DNA from: Acer yangbiense
Taxonomy: Eukaryota; Streptophyta; Magnoliopsida; Sapindales; Sapindaceae
Assembly: GCA_008009225.1 (NCBI GenBank)
Contig: CM017762.1
Coordinates: 55,815,078-55,879,077 of the forward strand
Length of the DNA stretch: 64,000 bases
Direction: 5' to 3'
The notes beneath the pieces were generated by a model, which did no database searches, had not been told where the DNA came from, and was given only the letters and a program-made list of their open reading frames with translations. Positions 1 through 11,610 of this stretch are shown here, one piece after another (position 1 is the stretch's first letter; each line of letters starts with the position of its first letter). Position numbers and translations under genes: made by a program.

Positions 1-147
1 CCTTCCCCTTGATCTCTGCAAAGACAATGAAATGATCAAAACAAGCAACTTACAACGAACACATACTAATATATCAGTCGATGGTTTACGAGACTTACCA
101 TATCGATTCCAGATCCGTCGATATTGATACTCCTCCTCACCTCTCCT

Positions 148-906
148 CTATAGGCCATCGACCGAAGGCCCATTCGTGAAAAAGAACGTATCTTTCCAAA
201 GTCTGTCGTTCGTCTTAGTGTCGATAATGAGTTCCTTCTTTTTATTTCGAGGCACTAACGAATAACGACCAGTGTCGATCAGATGCTCTTTCAGATAATA
301 ATTATGGAGGAGGCACCCCAATCCGAATTGTACATTATGCCTCTCACTTAATATTCCTAGACCCAACAGTATTCTCCAGGTGTTGGGCATCAACTGACCA
401 GGAGCTAGATCATAGTACAACAACATTCGTCGAACGAGCTGAGAGACAGGAAATCTAAAACCTAATCGGAGGGTGTACTCATAAAAACATGTCCACCCAG
501 GAATATCCCAATCAGCACATTCATGTTCCCTTGGCGCACGTAATTCAACGTCGTTAGGAATACCATAAATTGTCCTTATACTGGGCAACATATCCTCTGT
601 GATCAAGCTCGTCGGACTCTCTCTCAATATACCTAAAGGTCGACCAGATGTCGACACCTCAGGAACCTCAATATATTCTGGTTGCTCGACAGCCGACGTA
701 ATAGCATACACAGCGCCCAGCTCTAGCACATCCCTAGCATTTATAGGGACAGTCGTCGACGGACCTTCAACTGTGACTCGTCGATCGACATCTTGAGTCC
801 TATTATCGACTCCATCATCATCAGCTCGAATCCTACTATCGACTCCATCATCATCACTGGGAGTCCAGCTAATTCCCAAGTCTGAGATTGTGTCGTCATT
901 CGACAT
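148..906 (-). CDS. Antisense additional ORF of a gypsy element (PF04195-like protein)
   Basis: The frame encodes about 252 residues from the Met at 906, or 281 from an upstream Met at 993. The 906 start is preferred because a good splice acceptor (TGCATGTCAG) ends at 921, so the upstream Met would be intronic. The N-terminal third is acidic and Ser/Asp-rich with a repeated SRIRADDDGVD-like stretch. The C-terminal part has the family-typical run DIPGWTCFYEYTLRLGFRFP, then VRRMLLYY, LAPGQLMPNTWRIL and LLHNYYL. The family has no proven catalytic activity. The frame ends at a TAG (148-150), yet the sequence after it stays open for about 50 bases to a strong donor (ATG then GTAAGT, at 98). The original protein probably continued into another exon, so this copy may be prematurely stopped. 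Not a host gene. Confidence 0.65.
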   Translation of the reverse strand: MSNDDTISDLGISWTPSDDDGVDSRIRADDDGVDNRTQDVDRRVTVEGPSTTVPINARDVLELGAVYAITSAVEQPEYIEVPEVSTSGRPLGILRESPTSLITEDMLPSIRTIYGIPNDVELRAPREHECADWDIPGWTCFYEYTLRLGFRFPVSQLVRRMLLYYDLAPGQLMPNTWRILLGLGILSERHNVQFGLGCLLHNYYLKEHLIDTGRYSLVPRNKKKELIIDTKTNDRLWKDTFFFTNGPSVDGL

Positions 907-920
907 CGTATCTCCAAAAT

Positions 921-1326
921 CTGACATGCAGAAAATGCACAAGTCAGACAAAAGTTGAATGCTACAATCACAACCTAAGGACTTTTTGACCAAAAATCTA
1001 AGGTTGGGTTTCCTAACCTCTACTTGAAAGCCGACCTAGATCCTAGGATGAGGAGTCTACCTACTGTCGAAGGCTTCCAAGTTCTAAACGACTGTTCTCA
1101 TCACAACGACACGACAACACGTAAAAAACAATACTTTGCAGATAAAACCAACTCGATGTGGATCAAAAACCGCAAAATCTAGCAGATATAGTGAAGAACA
1201 TACACTCCCAGAAGAATAAAGGAAACGTATCAAAGCAAACATAAAGGAAATATATATATCTACTCATATATATATCTACTCGAATAAATGGTGAAATATA
1301 TGTAAATAGGAGTAGATTTCACCAAC
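921..1326 (-). other. Putative 5'UTR intron of the antisense gypsy ORF
   Basis: On the minus strand a donor (TTTCAG then GTTGGTG) sits at 1326 and an acceptor (TTTTCTGCATGTCAG) ends at 921, 15 bases before the ATG at 906. With the TATA box at 1496-1502 this makes a coherent antisense transcription unit: promoter, non-coding exon, intron, coding exon. It is inferred from splice-site motifs only. Confidence 0.45.
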
Positions 1327-1495
1327 CTGAAAGAGATTCAAAGAAGAATATCGTGAAGAAATCCCACGAAATGAGTATGGTGCGCTTCAGTTTCAAAGTC
1401 CCAACGAAGAAGATGAAGAGATAAGTTTCAGTCTTTCCAAACTTTCAGTTTTCCTAAACTTTTCGTGTGCAAAGTATTGAATGAAACGGTTTGGG

Positions 1496-1502
1496 TTTTA
1501 TA
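1496..1502 (-). promoter_or_regulatory. TATA box of the antisense unit
   Basis: The minus strand reads GGCTTTATAAAACCC, a good plant TATA box. Transcription would start near 1470 and run toward the antisense ORF. Confidence 0.45.
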
Positions 1503-1947
1503 AAGCCAAAACAAACCCTGGTTGACACGTGTCGACGCCCCTTCAACTACCGGTTAACCCAAGTAAAACTCACCGGTTAACCTAGGTAACCTATCCGGTT
1601 CAAAATTCGAAATAGCTATAGCTTATCTTGAAAGCTGCGCATGAAATTAATGCAGCTGACGCCAGCATAGAAAAACGCTTCCATCACATCAGCTTGCCAT
1701 CAATGATGACAAGAGACTACCGTCTAACGACGAACGTTAAATCAACATTAAAAACGTCGTTCATCCAATAAAGGTATCAATTAAAACATTCAAATAGATA
1801 TTGATCCCTTTCGATGTGGAGTTGGCCGACTATGATCAATTCAAAGAAAAAATCTTCGATTCAACTCAACACAACTCGTTCAGCAATGGCGGATCCGATA
1901 AAGGTCGACCCGACGGAAATCACTCTCTAAATCATAGATTCTTCTTC

Positions 1948-1960
1948 AGAGAGTGGGGGA
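1948..1960 (+). other. Polypurine tract
   Basis: AGAGAGTGGGGGA lies five bases before the 3' LTR. It is the usual primer site for plus-strand DNA synthesis in gypsy elements and fixes the element's orientation. Confidence 0.6.
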
Positions 1961-1965
1961 CAAAC

Positions 1966-2551
1966 TGTGGTAGCCAAAAATGGCCCAATTGCCCAATATG
2001 CTAAAGGCCCAATCTTCGCAAGTACAGAATCCAGCTCAAGCCCATTGGGTTGGACCGACCCAACATAGTAGCCAGACCTGTTCAAAGCGTCAGTTACAAA
2101 CTAACCTGTAACCGCAGGTAACAGCATTTGTGGAGAGGATATTGCTCCCCAAATCTCGCCCACAATCAAGTCTCTGAAAGGAGACGTTGGAGACAGACCT
2201 CCTCCTATAAATGAGAGGGCTCATTCACTTGATAGCTCTCTGAATTCTCTCAACTAAAGCTCACTAAGAAGCGTACTGAAACTTTGATTCGAAGCATATT
2301 CCGATCACTGGAAATCTATCATAGTCACCTGACTACATTGCTCAGCCCAAGCACACCTAAGGCTATAATCCAACCCCCCATCTTTCTCTTTTCTCTATAT
2401 TATCTCTGCTTAAAGTTCTTTTGCAGGTTCAATTAAGTTCAGACGACCATATATAGAAATCAGTCGACGTCAACCGACCAACTCCAGCCTAGTTGCTTTG
2501 GGCCTGATAAAACCGATCCACTTGACGTACCAAGTCGATCAACCACTTACA
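1966..2551 (+). repeat. 3' LTR of the gypsy element
   Basis: It starts TGTGGTAGCC after the polypurine tract and is inferred to end at ACTTACA (TGT...ACA ends), about 586 bp. Inside is a TATA box (CTCCTATAAATGAG, about 2211-2224), as expected of the U3 promoter. The 5' LTR is outside the window, so the right end cannot be checked by comparison. Confidence 0.6.
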
Positions 2552-2766
2552 ATAGCTAAGAGTTTATTCCTAATTAAAGAATTAATGTTATAGGTTTATG
2601 TTTCAAAACATTTTAATAATGAACTGAAAACAAAGGGTTGGAAAATGAAGAGTGTTTAATTTAATTTAACCAAAAGAAAATTATATTATTACATATCTCA
2701 TTTTCCATGTATTATTTGTATAGCATTTAAATCCAAAACTTTCTTACGGCGACATGTGCAATTCAC

Positions 2767-2898
2767 ATGCATTTAGTTTGTGGAAGCCGAATTGCAAAGA
2801 AACGGTAGCCTTTAAATAGAATTAAATACATGATGCATTTAGTTTGTGGAAGCCGAATTGCCAGGAAACGGTAGCATTTAAATAGAATTAAATACATG
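2767..2898 (+). repeat. Tandem duplication of a 66-bp unit
   Basis: Two adjacent copies (2767-2832, 2833-2898) start ATGCATTTAGTTTGTGGAAG and end AAATACATG, with only a few differences. No coding potential. The rest of 2552-3074 is AT-rich and shows nothing recognisable. Confidence 0.8.
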
Positions 2899-3074
2899 AA
2901 TAATAAAGCAATTCACGTAGCATTTTTGTATACATGAATCCAAAGTTATACATGAATGAGCAAGTTGGAATTTAATTGACCCTATACACATGATTAATTG
3001 TATTTAAATTCAAAGTTCTAATACGGTGACACGTGGCGCTGGTGAAACTCTATTATTATATATATATATATATA

Positions 3075-3252
3075 GATTTTCTATTATCAGTTCGAATTGA
3101 CAATAAATATATCAGGACGAAGAATGTGGACCACTGGATTTATATACTTTGACTCAAAGTGTATGCACTTATCAAAACTTCTCCATAATATGTGGTTCAC
3201 ATTCTTCGTTCTGATATATTTATTGTCAGGACGAACTGATAATAGAAAGACT
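3075..3252. mobile_element. Palindromic (TA)n-flanked element, type B
   Basis: About 178 bp, almost entirely one inverted repeat. The left arm starts TTTTCTATTATCAGTTCG and the right arm is its complement, ending ACTGATAATAGAAAGACT. (TA)n lies on both sides. The centre carries the family core TTGACTCAAAGTGTATGCAC. This is the same subfamily as the array at 21351-22604. No coding capacity, so a MITE-like non-autonomous element is inferred. Confidence 0.75.
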
Positions 3253-3892
3253 GTATATATATATATATATATGATAAGATTTTAATCGGGTTTGTAAATA
3301 AGATTTTTAGGTGACAATATCTACACCATCCACATCCGCTCTTTGGCTAGGCATTGATACCGCAGAGATTATGTTTGACTCAAATAGCATTTTACCTCTA
3401 AAAACTAGATTAGTTTGAATTCAAAATAGCAGTTTGTTATTTTGAATTTCCAAAACTTGCAACATTAAACCATCTAAAGCAATTTGCAATATTAACTACA
3501 TTGAATTCTAGTACCAGGAAAGTTTCATAAAGGCATGAATATCAATCTGCATTTTTGATAAATTAAATTCGAGAAACGGGAAAGAGTTAACGGCACCAGC
3601 AACAGGAATACCCGTGATAATTTTAATACATGCTGCTTCTACTTTCTGCTGTTTCGGGATTGGATTCAATTTTGAAAACAACCAAAAGTGCAGTACAAGC
3701 TGCTCTTAAATTATTGTATGGTTAGGATCTAAACGAGTTTGTCTGCATCAATACGAAGAAATCGCTATTTTTAGAATAACTTTGATGTAATACCTTGCTT
3801 AGCACCAATTTTCTTGGTCACTGATGTCTTCTTTTTTTCATTTATATTCTTCTCTCAACGTCTCGAATATTTCTCCAATAACAGTCTGTTTT
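3253..3892. other. Intergenic, 3' flank of the SMT1-like gene
   Basis: AT-rich single-copy-looking DNA that would include the SMT1 3'UTR just below 3893. No other gene, repeat or tRNA was seen. Confidence 0.5.
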
Positions 3893-6800
3893 TCAACTAT
3901 CATGAGGCTTCTTGGCCAAGAAGAAATACATCGGTGTGAATATACCTTTCCTGAAAGAATCAAATGCATAAATGATCAATAACTAAATCATCCGCGTAAA
4001 TATAGAAGAGAGAAATTGAATATATAGGCATATGTTAGCAAGGGTATTAAAAGCCATTTTTAAGATAGGACTAGTATTGGTGACCTAGAAGTCCTCTGTA
4101 ACTCTCTAGCCTCTAGGGCTCAAGGAGAGACAAGATATGAAATGAAGAGTAGTAACTCACCTTCCACCTTCAACGAGCGCGTCTGCTGCTTGCTCCAAGA
4201 AAGCCTGAACTCTTTGGCTACCCTCCGGGGCAAGGCCTAAAGATTCTAAGGTTTTGACCTACAATGGGAAATTACATGTCACTTGCAGATAGCTTCAACG
4301 ATATAGCTAATAAGAGATGGGGGTGGCAGAAGCAATGCCTCACCATCTTCAGTATCACCACTCATAATCAAAAGTAATTCAAATTGTGTTGTATTAATAA
4401 CTCCCCACTGAACCTACCACAAAATGCTTCATTTTGGCTGCAGAGAGAGTAAACATTACCTTATAGATTTCATCTTTACAGTCATATATCTGTTTCTCTC
4501 CCTCTCTTTACAACCAAATGAAAATCTTGCAGATCACCACACAAATTTCAGAGTTGAATGTAATCTCTGTGACGAGGGCAGGTCTTACAGAACTTACCAT
4601 ATTTCTAGTAATGAAACGTCCGCAAGCTGTTACGCGGAAGTTGTTTAATGAGAAGTGCTTTTTATCCAAAGGCAAGTACCAAGGTAGTGGTGAGTCTGCA
4701 GCAGCATCCTTCTCACATATGACCTTTCACACAAAGTAAATGAAATAAATATAAAAAATCACCATCTTCCTTTTTTACTTTTAATGAGCCTACAGTCCAA
4801 ACAAGGAGATTCAATCACTATCACAACAATAGATAATCATGCTACTCACCTCAAAGCCTGCAAGTTTCAGAGCTTCAAGACATTCTCTCATCGATCTGAT
4901 GTCAGGAAGTCCATTGCCCAACTCAACTTCAGCCTATCTCCATATATCAGTTTTTTAGACTAGGGTTACAACATGAACTGAAGGAAATGAAATAGAACTT
5001 ATCGCCGCATCTACCTTAATCCTTTGATGTTCTTGGTTCATGGGATCAAAGTAATCAGTAATGCACCACTCATAAGCAGCAAAACACTGGCCAGGCTTCA
5101 ACACTCTGAATATTTCTGCATAGCAATCACACTTTTCCAACCCGAGAACAGAGATTGAACAAGCCAAATGATTTGATGTTAGATACTAGAAAAAAAGGCT
5201 AACTTGAGTACTCAATATTATAGGTCAACTGAGTATTTCATGATATGACATACCACATTGGGTGCATGGCAGGTGGCTTCAATAGCAAATATTCCATCAA
5301 AAGTGTTGTCAGCGAACGGCATCTTCATGAAGTCAACCTGCATCATGATAATAAAAGCCATTAAGGATCAAATGTAGTTTAACTGCTGACAGAATTGTAA
5401 GAGAGAATACTCCAGTGGAAGTTAATTGCATCTATATTAAATAAGTCCTTAGCTAACCTTGACAAGGTTGCATGTCTTGTCCACCCCTGCAGTTCGATTC
5501 AGTTCCTGCAAATTTTCCAAAACATCCAAGTATATTTGAACAAAACAACTTGAAACATTGCATAGTTGTCTGAAACACAGAAAATTTGCAGTCATGTATG
5601 ATGTACCTCTCCTCTTGTTATTTGATAGGCATTGTTGTTTACCCCTGTAATTAATGTATCACTATAAAAGATCATTAGTACAAGTGCTCTTACTTGAAAT
5701 TTTACGAATTCAAATAAAAACTATAAACTTGATAATACCCAGAATTTTTCTTAAAGATGGACAATCAAGATAAGGGCACTAATGATCAGACTATAGGACA
5801 GAAAAATGGGCCAAAACCATGAGCAACCCTCCCTTGATTCCAGGGACATAAATGGAATATAATCACAACATAGGGTCATTTGATTACTTTCTAACACTAA
5901 ATGACACTAGTAATAAAAGACGATTTCGTCAATTTGATAGTTTCCTTTCAGCAAAATAACAAATTCATATTACAAGTGCATGGATCATCAACTACCTGAA
6001 TCTAGCAATTTCTCTCATTGGTCCACCAATTCCACAACCCACATCTAATACCTACCAACAACAAGACAAGAGTTATAGATTAATGAAGTTCTATCATGTT
6101 TATCAAAATCCTATCTCAAATTGCAAGATTTAGTTTAATGAGAAGAACCTTCTGTCCTTTCTTTAGACCCAGCTGCAGTGCAAGAAAGTTCTCATGTCAT
6201 TTGATGCTCTCACGAAGTGACTCTCCTTTATATCTACCGATACAAAAATCACACGTACAATTCAATAATTCACTAGCAAACTGTGGCAAATGTTGCAGCA
6301 TACATACATGCCCAAGAAAATACCAAAATAATTACGGTGTATCAACCCGCTCCTTACCTTGGTGCAAAATGGAAAGACTCTCCCCAACCATATTCATAGA
6401 AGCTTGTCACGAGATCATAATACTTGTTAACCTAAAATTCACAAGCCACTTATTACAGTTAATCCACTGCATTGCATACAAAATCTTATGCGAGAAAATC
6501 CCCTTAACGACTGGACCAGCAAATTTCAGGTATGGCAAATGAGATCAACACAAACATCCACTAACATCATCAACATAGAAATATCATTTACTTTTAGCAT
6601 TAATCCAACTAATAAACTGTAAGCTAAACTTGATTGAATTAATTACTTGATTGAATTTTCAGAATTTATGTAGTTCATATGCAAAATTAAGCTAAACTTG
6701 AAACCCAAAAAACAAAAAGGAGCTTCTTACCATGTCAGTATAGTTGGCTTTTCTCTCATCCTCATCTCCTCCATGACAAACATGATACTTCGCATATCTA

Positions 6801-7218
6801 AACTTTTACACCAATTTCATAATCAATGAAAACCCATGATTTAATTGAAAAAAAATAAATTATTACCATACATTAAACCAACAATTAATACAAAAACCAG
6901 TCACTTATTAACATAGACTAGACAATGTGAATCCTACATTTCCTACAACAAGTATATGGACCCACTTGTGTCATGTGTGTTCTGTTTTCACTTCCATTAC
7001 TTAAAACTGTTTTCTGAAAGCATATGTCAGTTTGATCAGTACTCCATGAAAGTAGTTTGAGAAACAAAATCCAGTGTCCTGAACAAATGGGTATTGCTTG
7101 AAACAGAAAACAAGAAGCAATGTAAGTGAACTTACTTTTGAACAGCTGAAAGTACTTGCTTCTTCTCAATCTTACCTCCAACACCAGAAGCAAGATCCAA
7201 CGCTCCAGATTTTGACAT
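3893..7218 (-). pseudogene. SMT1: Cycloartenol C-24 sterol methyltransferase (SMT1-like), 13 exons, one in-frame stop
   Basis: SMT1 transfers a methyl group from S-adenosylmethionine to C-24 of cycloartenol, the entry to C24-alkylated plant sterols, in the ER. Exons (minus strand): 7136-7218, 6731-6797, 6358-6431, 6149-6233, 5996-6051, 5607-5661, 5458-5505, 5254-5337, 5015-5131, 4850-4933, 4598-4723, 4161-4258, 3893-3950. All junctions are GT-AG and the phases agree, giving 345 codons, the usual family length. The start MSKSGALDLASGVGG is typical. Visible motifs are YEYGWGESFHF (exon 3), the SAM-binding VLDVGCGIGGP (exon 5), EATCHAP (exon 8), YEWCITD (exon 9) and LPWYLPLD (exon 11). Exon 4 carries TGA at 6197-6199, after RESIK, where the family normally has Arg. 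Other odd changes are Tyr after PR in exon 4 and Cys for Trp in VICEKD. The stop precedes the SAM site, so the product would be useless unless bypassed. A sequencing error cannot be excluded. Confidence 0.88.
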
Positions 7219-7584
7219 TTTGGCGTAGAAATTTATACACTGACACAAGTACGATAACGATCTGTGAATGCAAACTTTATTAGAATTGCCAAATCCAGTA
7301 TGTTTTCAACAGAATGTACTACATGATAGATTGAAACTTAAACTATGGAGAGCTTGGACTGGGAGCTTCTTTAATGGTCAAATAATGATGCAGTCAAACT
7401 TGCTCTTTTTTACATATTCACAGGTTTTGAGTTTTGACTCTTGTCCTCTCTTCCTCACAAAACGACAACAATCCGTTTTGCATGTCGCCACAAAACGCTG
7501 CGTTTCCATTGGGCATGCTTTTTAAATTTAACGGGCCCAAATACCGTTTTGTGTACTTATTATTATTATTATTATTTTCTTTTG
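7219..7584. other. Upstream region of the SMT1-like gene
   Basis: This is the expected 5'UTR and promoter of the minus-strand gene. A (TTA)n run lies at 7558-7577, just outside the next element. No other feature was seen. Confidence 0.4.
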
Positions 7585-8873
7585 GGGTTTTTACAATTTA
7601 GTCCCAATCTAATTGGAAAACATCATTTTTTTACTTGTTAATTCAAAATACATCAAATTGATCCTAATATAATTCAAAATACATCAAATTGGTCTTAAGG
7701 TTAGTCAAACTAACGGTCAACTAACATTTAGGAGGGTAGAAAAGTCATTACGTTTGTTTCCAATTAAAATATAGAAATAAAATAATAATAAAATAAATGA
7801 AAAATTAAATTCAAACTTTGATCTTTGGTGGAGATCCAGATTGGATCTCCACCGTCCTTCTCATGAGATGGACGGTGGAGATCCAATCTAGATCCCCATC
7901 AAAGAACAAAAAACAAAATACAAAATAATAATAAAATTTTAAAAAAAAATTCAAACTTTTATCTTTGGATCTCCATCAAAGAACAAAGAACAAAATCTTC
8001 TTAACACAGCAAAATCAAACAACCCAGATCCACCACTATCACCATCCCAGATCAATAAAACCACAACCCAGATCAACAACAACAAAAATTAAACCCAGAC
8101 AACCCAGATCAACAACAAAATTAAACCCAAAAGAAATTAAAAAAAAATTAAAAACCCCACCAACGTCTTCTTCTTCACCTTCCACCATCTTCTTCACAAC
8201 CCAGAAACCTCAACCCCAACCGAAACCCCAACCAAATCAACCATCTTCTTCACCTTCCCAACCACCCCACCAGCGTCTATCGGTGCTGAAACTCGCTGGC
8301 ACGAACACGACAACGACCTCCCCCACCTACCCGAATCAATGCAAACCATATCCATCTCTCTCTTCTTTCTTGATCTCCCTCTAATTCTTCTTCACTGGTT
8401 TGGGGTGCCGGCAAGAACGAGCCCAGATCTCCTTTCGATCTCCTTAATTGAGAGGAGATTGGCACTAGTTATGGTGTGGCTGGTTGACGGTGGGGGTTTG
8501 ACTGGGTTCGGTTTTAGGTTTGACTGTGGGTGTTTGGTTTGGGTTAGGGGGCGGTCGGTGTGGATTTGGTGGAGGTGGTGGTCGATCGGTGAGGATTTGG
8601 TGGTGGTGTGGATTGGTTGATGATAGAGTGAGAGAGATAGAGAAAAAATATATATTAGGGTTTGGTGATGATGAACATGTGAGAGAGAGAGAGTTTAATT
8701 AAAGGGTAAACTTGTCTTTCCACTGATATTATAAAGGTTGACTGTTAGTTTGACTAACCTTAGGACCAATTTGATGTATTTTGAATTATATTATGACCAA
8801 TTTGATATATTTTGAATTAACAAGTAAAAAATTGACGTTTCCCGATTAGATTGGGACCAAATTGTAAAAACCC
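7585..8873. mobile_element. Mutator-like TIR element, 1.29 kb, gene-like interior
   Basis: Terminal inverted repeats of about 138 bp (7585-7722 and 8736-8873) start GGGTTTTTACAATTT and are roughly 90% alike by eye. The interior has a perfect-looking palindrome at 7820-7905 (GGTGGAGATCCA...TGGAGATCC). After it comes a C/A-rich stretch (7965-8400) that reads like 5'UTR or coding sequence but has no recognisable domain. No transposase was seen. T-rich flanks hide the target duplication. Long TIRs favour the Mutator superfamily. Confidence 0.75.
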
Positions 8874-9728
8874 TTTTTTTTTTTTTGTAAATTTGACACC
8901 AATTGGGTCTGTAATTTGTCGGGACCTAGTGAATTCACGGTTTGGAATGCAACTCCTACTATCGGGGAGCAGGTTCGGTCTTGATTTTCTTATGGCTTGG
9001 GATGAAAATCTAAATTGAGGCTCTTTGTTCATATTCATTATTTATAGTTTTTTTTTTAATATTTATATCACCTTTGCTGAAATTTAATGATATTTATTGA
9101 ATTTTGAAGTAATTTTTTCCATGGATGATATAAAGAATGAATTTTTTTTTTGAAATTTTTCGAGTACAAAAACTATTTTTTTTTTCCGACTTTTTTGAAG
9201 ATATAAACTTAAAGAATAACGAAATATATGGAAAAATAATTTTTAAATCCGAAAAATTCTTAAATTTTTACTAGGTATATATTTTAATTTTCTTATGACA
9301 TATGCAAAATAACTAGCCCTACATTGGTGAGTGGTGCCGGTAGTGAGACTTGGAGATCGAGATTCGAGAGAGTATAATGAGCCAACGAGGATGTAGTATG
9401 TAGAAATTAGAGAATAAGAATATAGAGAGAAAATAAAGATGTAAAAATTAGATTATGAGAATATACAATGTTGAGTCAGATAAAGAGAGAGGGGAAAATA
9501 AAAAATATGAACGTTTGAAACCTTAAATTGTTTGTTTGGTGCACATTTGGGGCCCAATTTTTGTTTGCATATTTTCTATATTTTTTTGTCTTTTTTTTAA
9601 CAAACAATTGGGTCGATCTAAAATAAAAATAATATTGCTTATCAATCCATCATTTAAACTAATAGCAAGTAACTGTAATTGGGCCCTTTTTTAAACATGA
9701 GATTGGGCATTTGTCTCAAATTTTAAAA
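8874..9728. other. Intergenic, no gene seen
   Basis: The interval is AT-rich with poly-T runs. 8890-9010 has higher complexity and a minus-strand frame, but no family was recognised. 9530-9720 has GGGGCCCAATTTTTG-type sequence that may be the outer part of a decayed hAT-like element continuing after 10527. Confidence 0.4.
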
Positions 9729-10527
9729 GAGTGACGGTATTTACACCCCTCAAAAACTGTATGTATACCCCAATTTAGTATAATTCTGAAAATCCAATAT
9801 TATCCTTGAGTAAAATTACTTAAAGCCTTAAAGGACTAAATAGTTTGTAAGTACACACCAATAATTATTAATTGGTTTTATATCAATCCTTTGTAAAAAA
9901 AAAGAAAAAGAAAGTTTCATATTAATTGTTTGATATGATAATAAAAACCTTTCTATTTTATCAAACCCTAACTTCTATTTTAAATACTAATTTCAATTTC
10001 TTTTATGGAATACAAATTGATTGAGTTGACAAACAATTTACTGCTATAATTGAGTGAAACAAAAATTAATACCAACAATTAACTTTCTTATGAACAATTG
10101 TTTTTTTTTTTTTTTTAATTTTTTTATTAGGAACGAAGGAATTGAGATACACTGTTGTGTGCTGAGAGCCTCTTTTTACATAAAGAATAAAATAAATAAA
10201 AAAGTTTTAATGCAATGAAAATAAATTTTTTTCATACAATTTTTTAGTGACATCAAATGTTTTTGTAGGAGTTAGAAATTTTTTTTTTTAAGGAGAATTT
10301 ATTTATTTGAATAAAAAGATATAAAATAATAAAATTTTAAATAAATCTAATTAGATAACAAAATAGTGGAGTGTGCTAACAAAAATATAATACAATAAAA
10401 TAAAGAAAGGGTATTTTTGGTATTAAGTGGGGTTTATTTACGAACCAGAGATTTTTAAAATATTTTAGGGGTGTACTTACGAAAGGGGTGTATATACAGT
10501 TTTTGAGGGGTGTCAATATCGCCACTC
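9729..10527. mobile_element. Mutator-like TIR element, 0.8 kb
   Basis: Both ends carry an imperfect inverted repeat of about 45 bp. The left end is GAGTGACGGTATTTACACCC and the right end, complemented, is GAGTGGCGATATTGACACCC, each followed by CTCAAAAACTGTAT. Flanking 9-mers ATTTTAAAA (9720-9728) and ATTTTTAAA (10528-10536) match at 8 of 9 positions, fitting the 9-bp duplication of Mutator elements. The interior is AT-rich and non-coding. Confidence 0.75.
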
Positions 10528-10536
10528 ATTTTTAAA

Positions 10537-11085
10537 AATAAATGAGAAACAAATAAAAATAAATGGACTCTTATTGAAGACTCATTTTATGTAAATCAAG
10601 GCCCCTTTTTTAAAAGGCTCAGGGCGGCCACCCCTCTAGAAAGGCCCAAGGCCGGCCCTATCAGGGAGGGGTCTTTCCATAGGAAAATGCAGGACTTAAA
10701 CCCCTATCAGAGAAGTGACGAGAAAGTGTTGTTCACTTTACTGAAAGTGGATGTGAATTTGTAGGTATCGATTTCAAAATTATGGGGATAGTCCTAACAA
10801 GTCCAAAATAGAAAAAGAAAAAATAAATAAATGCCCGATTGATAAATCTCTACTGCACTGATACGTGGATAACAATGTAATATCATAATTACATTATTAT
10901 TTCTAATGGAATGCACAAATTGAAATAGTAAGTTAGTGTAACATACTAACATTAATCATCTATTATACAAAAGCAAGAGTATTTTGAAATAATTTTATTT
11001 TATTTATATTTATGCATGAAAATAAAATAAAGTGGTTAGTAGGATGAATGATAAATAAAAGATAAATATAATTTATTTATATTTG

Positions 11086-11117
<32 letters not shown>

Positions 11118-11254
11118 TTGTAGCGAAAAAGATAAATATAATTGGAAGAGGATAGAGTGCTTTTGGCAAATTAATCACAACATATATAATCTTTTTTATA
11201 TAATGAGGTTATTATTATTTTTATTTTTAATTTAACAATATCTATTAATCCAAA

Positions 11255-11257
<3 letters not shown>
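10537..11257. other. Intergenic with a hAT-like terminus
   Basis: 10600-10665 contains GGGCGGCCACCCC and AGGCCCAAGGCCGGCCCTA, GC-rich terminal sequence like many plant hAT elements. No convincing partner end was found. The rest is AT-rich with a poly-A run at about 11091-11118. Confidence 0.35.
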
Positions 11258-11314
<57 letters not shown>

Positions 11315-11517
11315 TTCTATTATCAGTTCGAACTGACAAAAGTTATATCAGTTCCTTATATGTGGGCCACTAGATTTAAATATTTTGACTGGCAAGTGCA
11401 TACAGTCAAGTCAAAGTATTTAAATTCAGTGGCCCACATGCAAGGAACTGATATAACTTTTGTCAGTTCGAACTGATAATATAATTTCTGTATATATATA
11501 TATATTTTTTAAAGATT
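11258..11517. mobile_element. Palindromic (TA)n-flanked element, type A
   Basis: A (TA)n tract (11258-11310) precedes a 180-bp palindrome (11311-11490). Its left arm is GTCTTTCTATTATCAGTTCG followed by AACTGACAAAAGTTATATCA, then TGGGCCACT. The right arm is the complement. It is followed by (TA)n at 11491-11504. Same family as 21111-21289 and 60127-60308. Confidence 0.75.
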
Positions 11518-11540
11518 TCACCATTGGTATGATTTGAGCC

Positions 11541-11610
11541 GGACCTAGGAGTCATTTATCTAAGCCCCTTACTCATTCATCTATCAGCTGAGTTAGTAGG
11601 CATGGAGATC
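11541..11610 (-). repeat. tRNA-related SINE-like fragment
   Basis: The minus strand shows an A-box-like TAACTCAGCTGATAG and, about 35 bases on, a B-box-like GGCTCAAATCATACC. The acceptor stem of a functional tRNA is absent, so a SINE head or decayed tRNA is more likely. Confidence 0.35.

Larger units (their letters stand above)
1..2551 (+). mobile_element. 3' portion of a Ty3/gypsy-type LTR retrotransposon
   Basis: The element enters from the left edge, so its 5' LTR, gag and pol lie outside the window. The plus-strand orientation is set by a purine-rich polypurine tract at 1948-1960 directly before a TGTGG...TTACA LTR. Upstream, on the minus strand, lies an ORF of the putative gypsy-type transposon family (Pfam PF04195 type). 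Extra antisense ORFs of this kind downstream of pol are described for Tat-lineage Ty3/gypsy elements, and the lineage call rests on that known pattern. The remainder of 1003-1947 is non-coding spacer with (TA)n-like runs near 1250-1300. Confidence 0.7.

Noticed and set aside
4424..4739. Plus-strand frames of about 73 codons
   Set aside because: Opposite-strand shadows of SMT1 exon 11 and its introns.
7965..8620. Pro/Thr-rich frame of 139 codons and Gly/Trp-rich frames
   Set aside because: Low-complexity translation of the interior of a TIR element; no start context, splice sites or domain.
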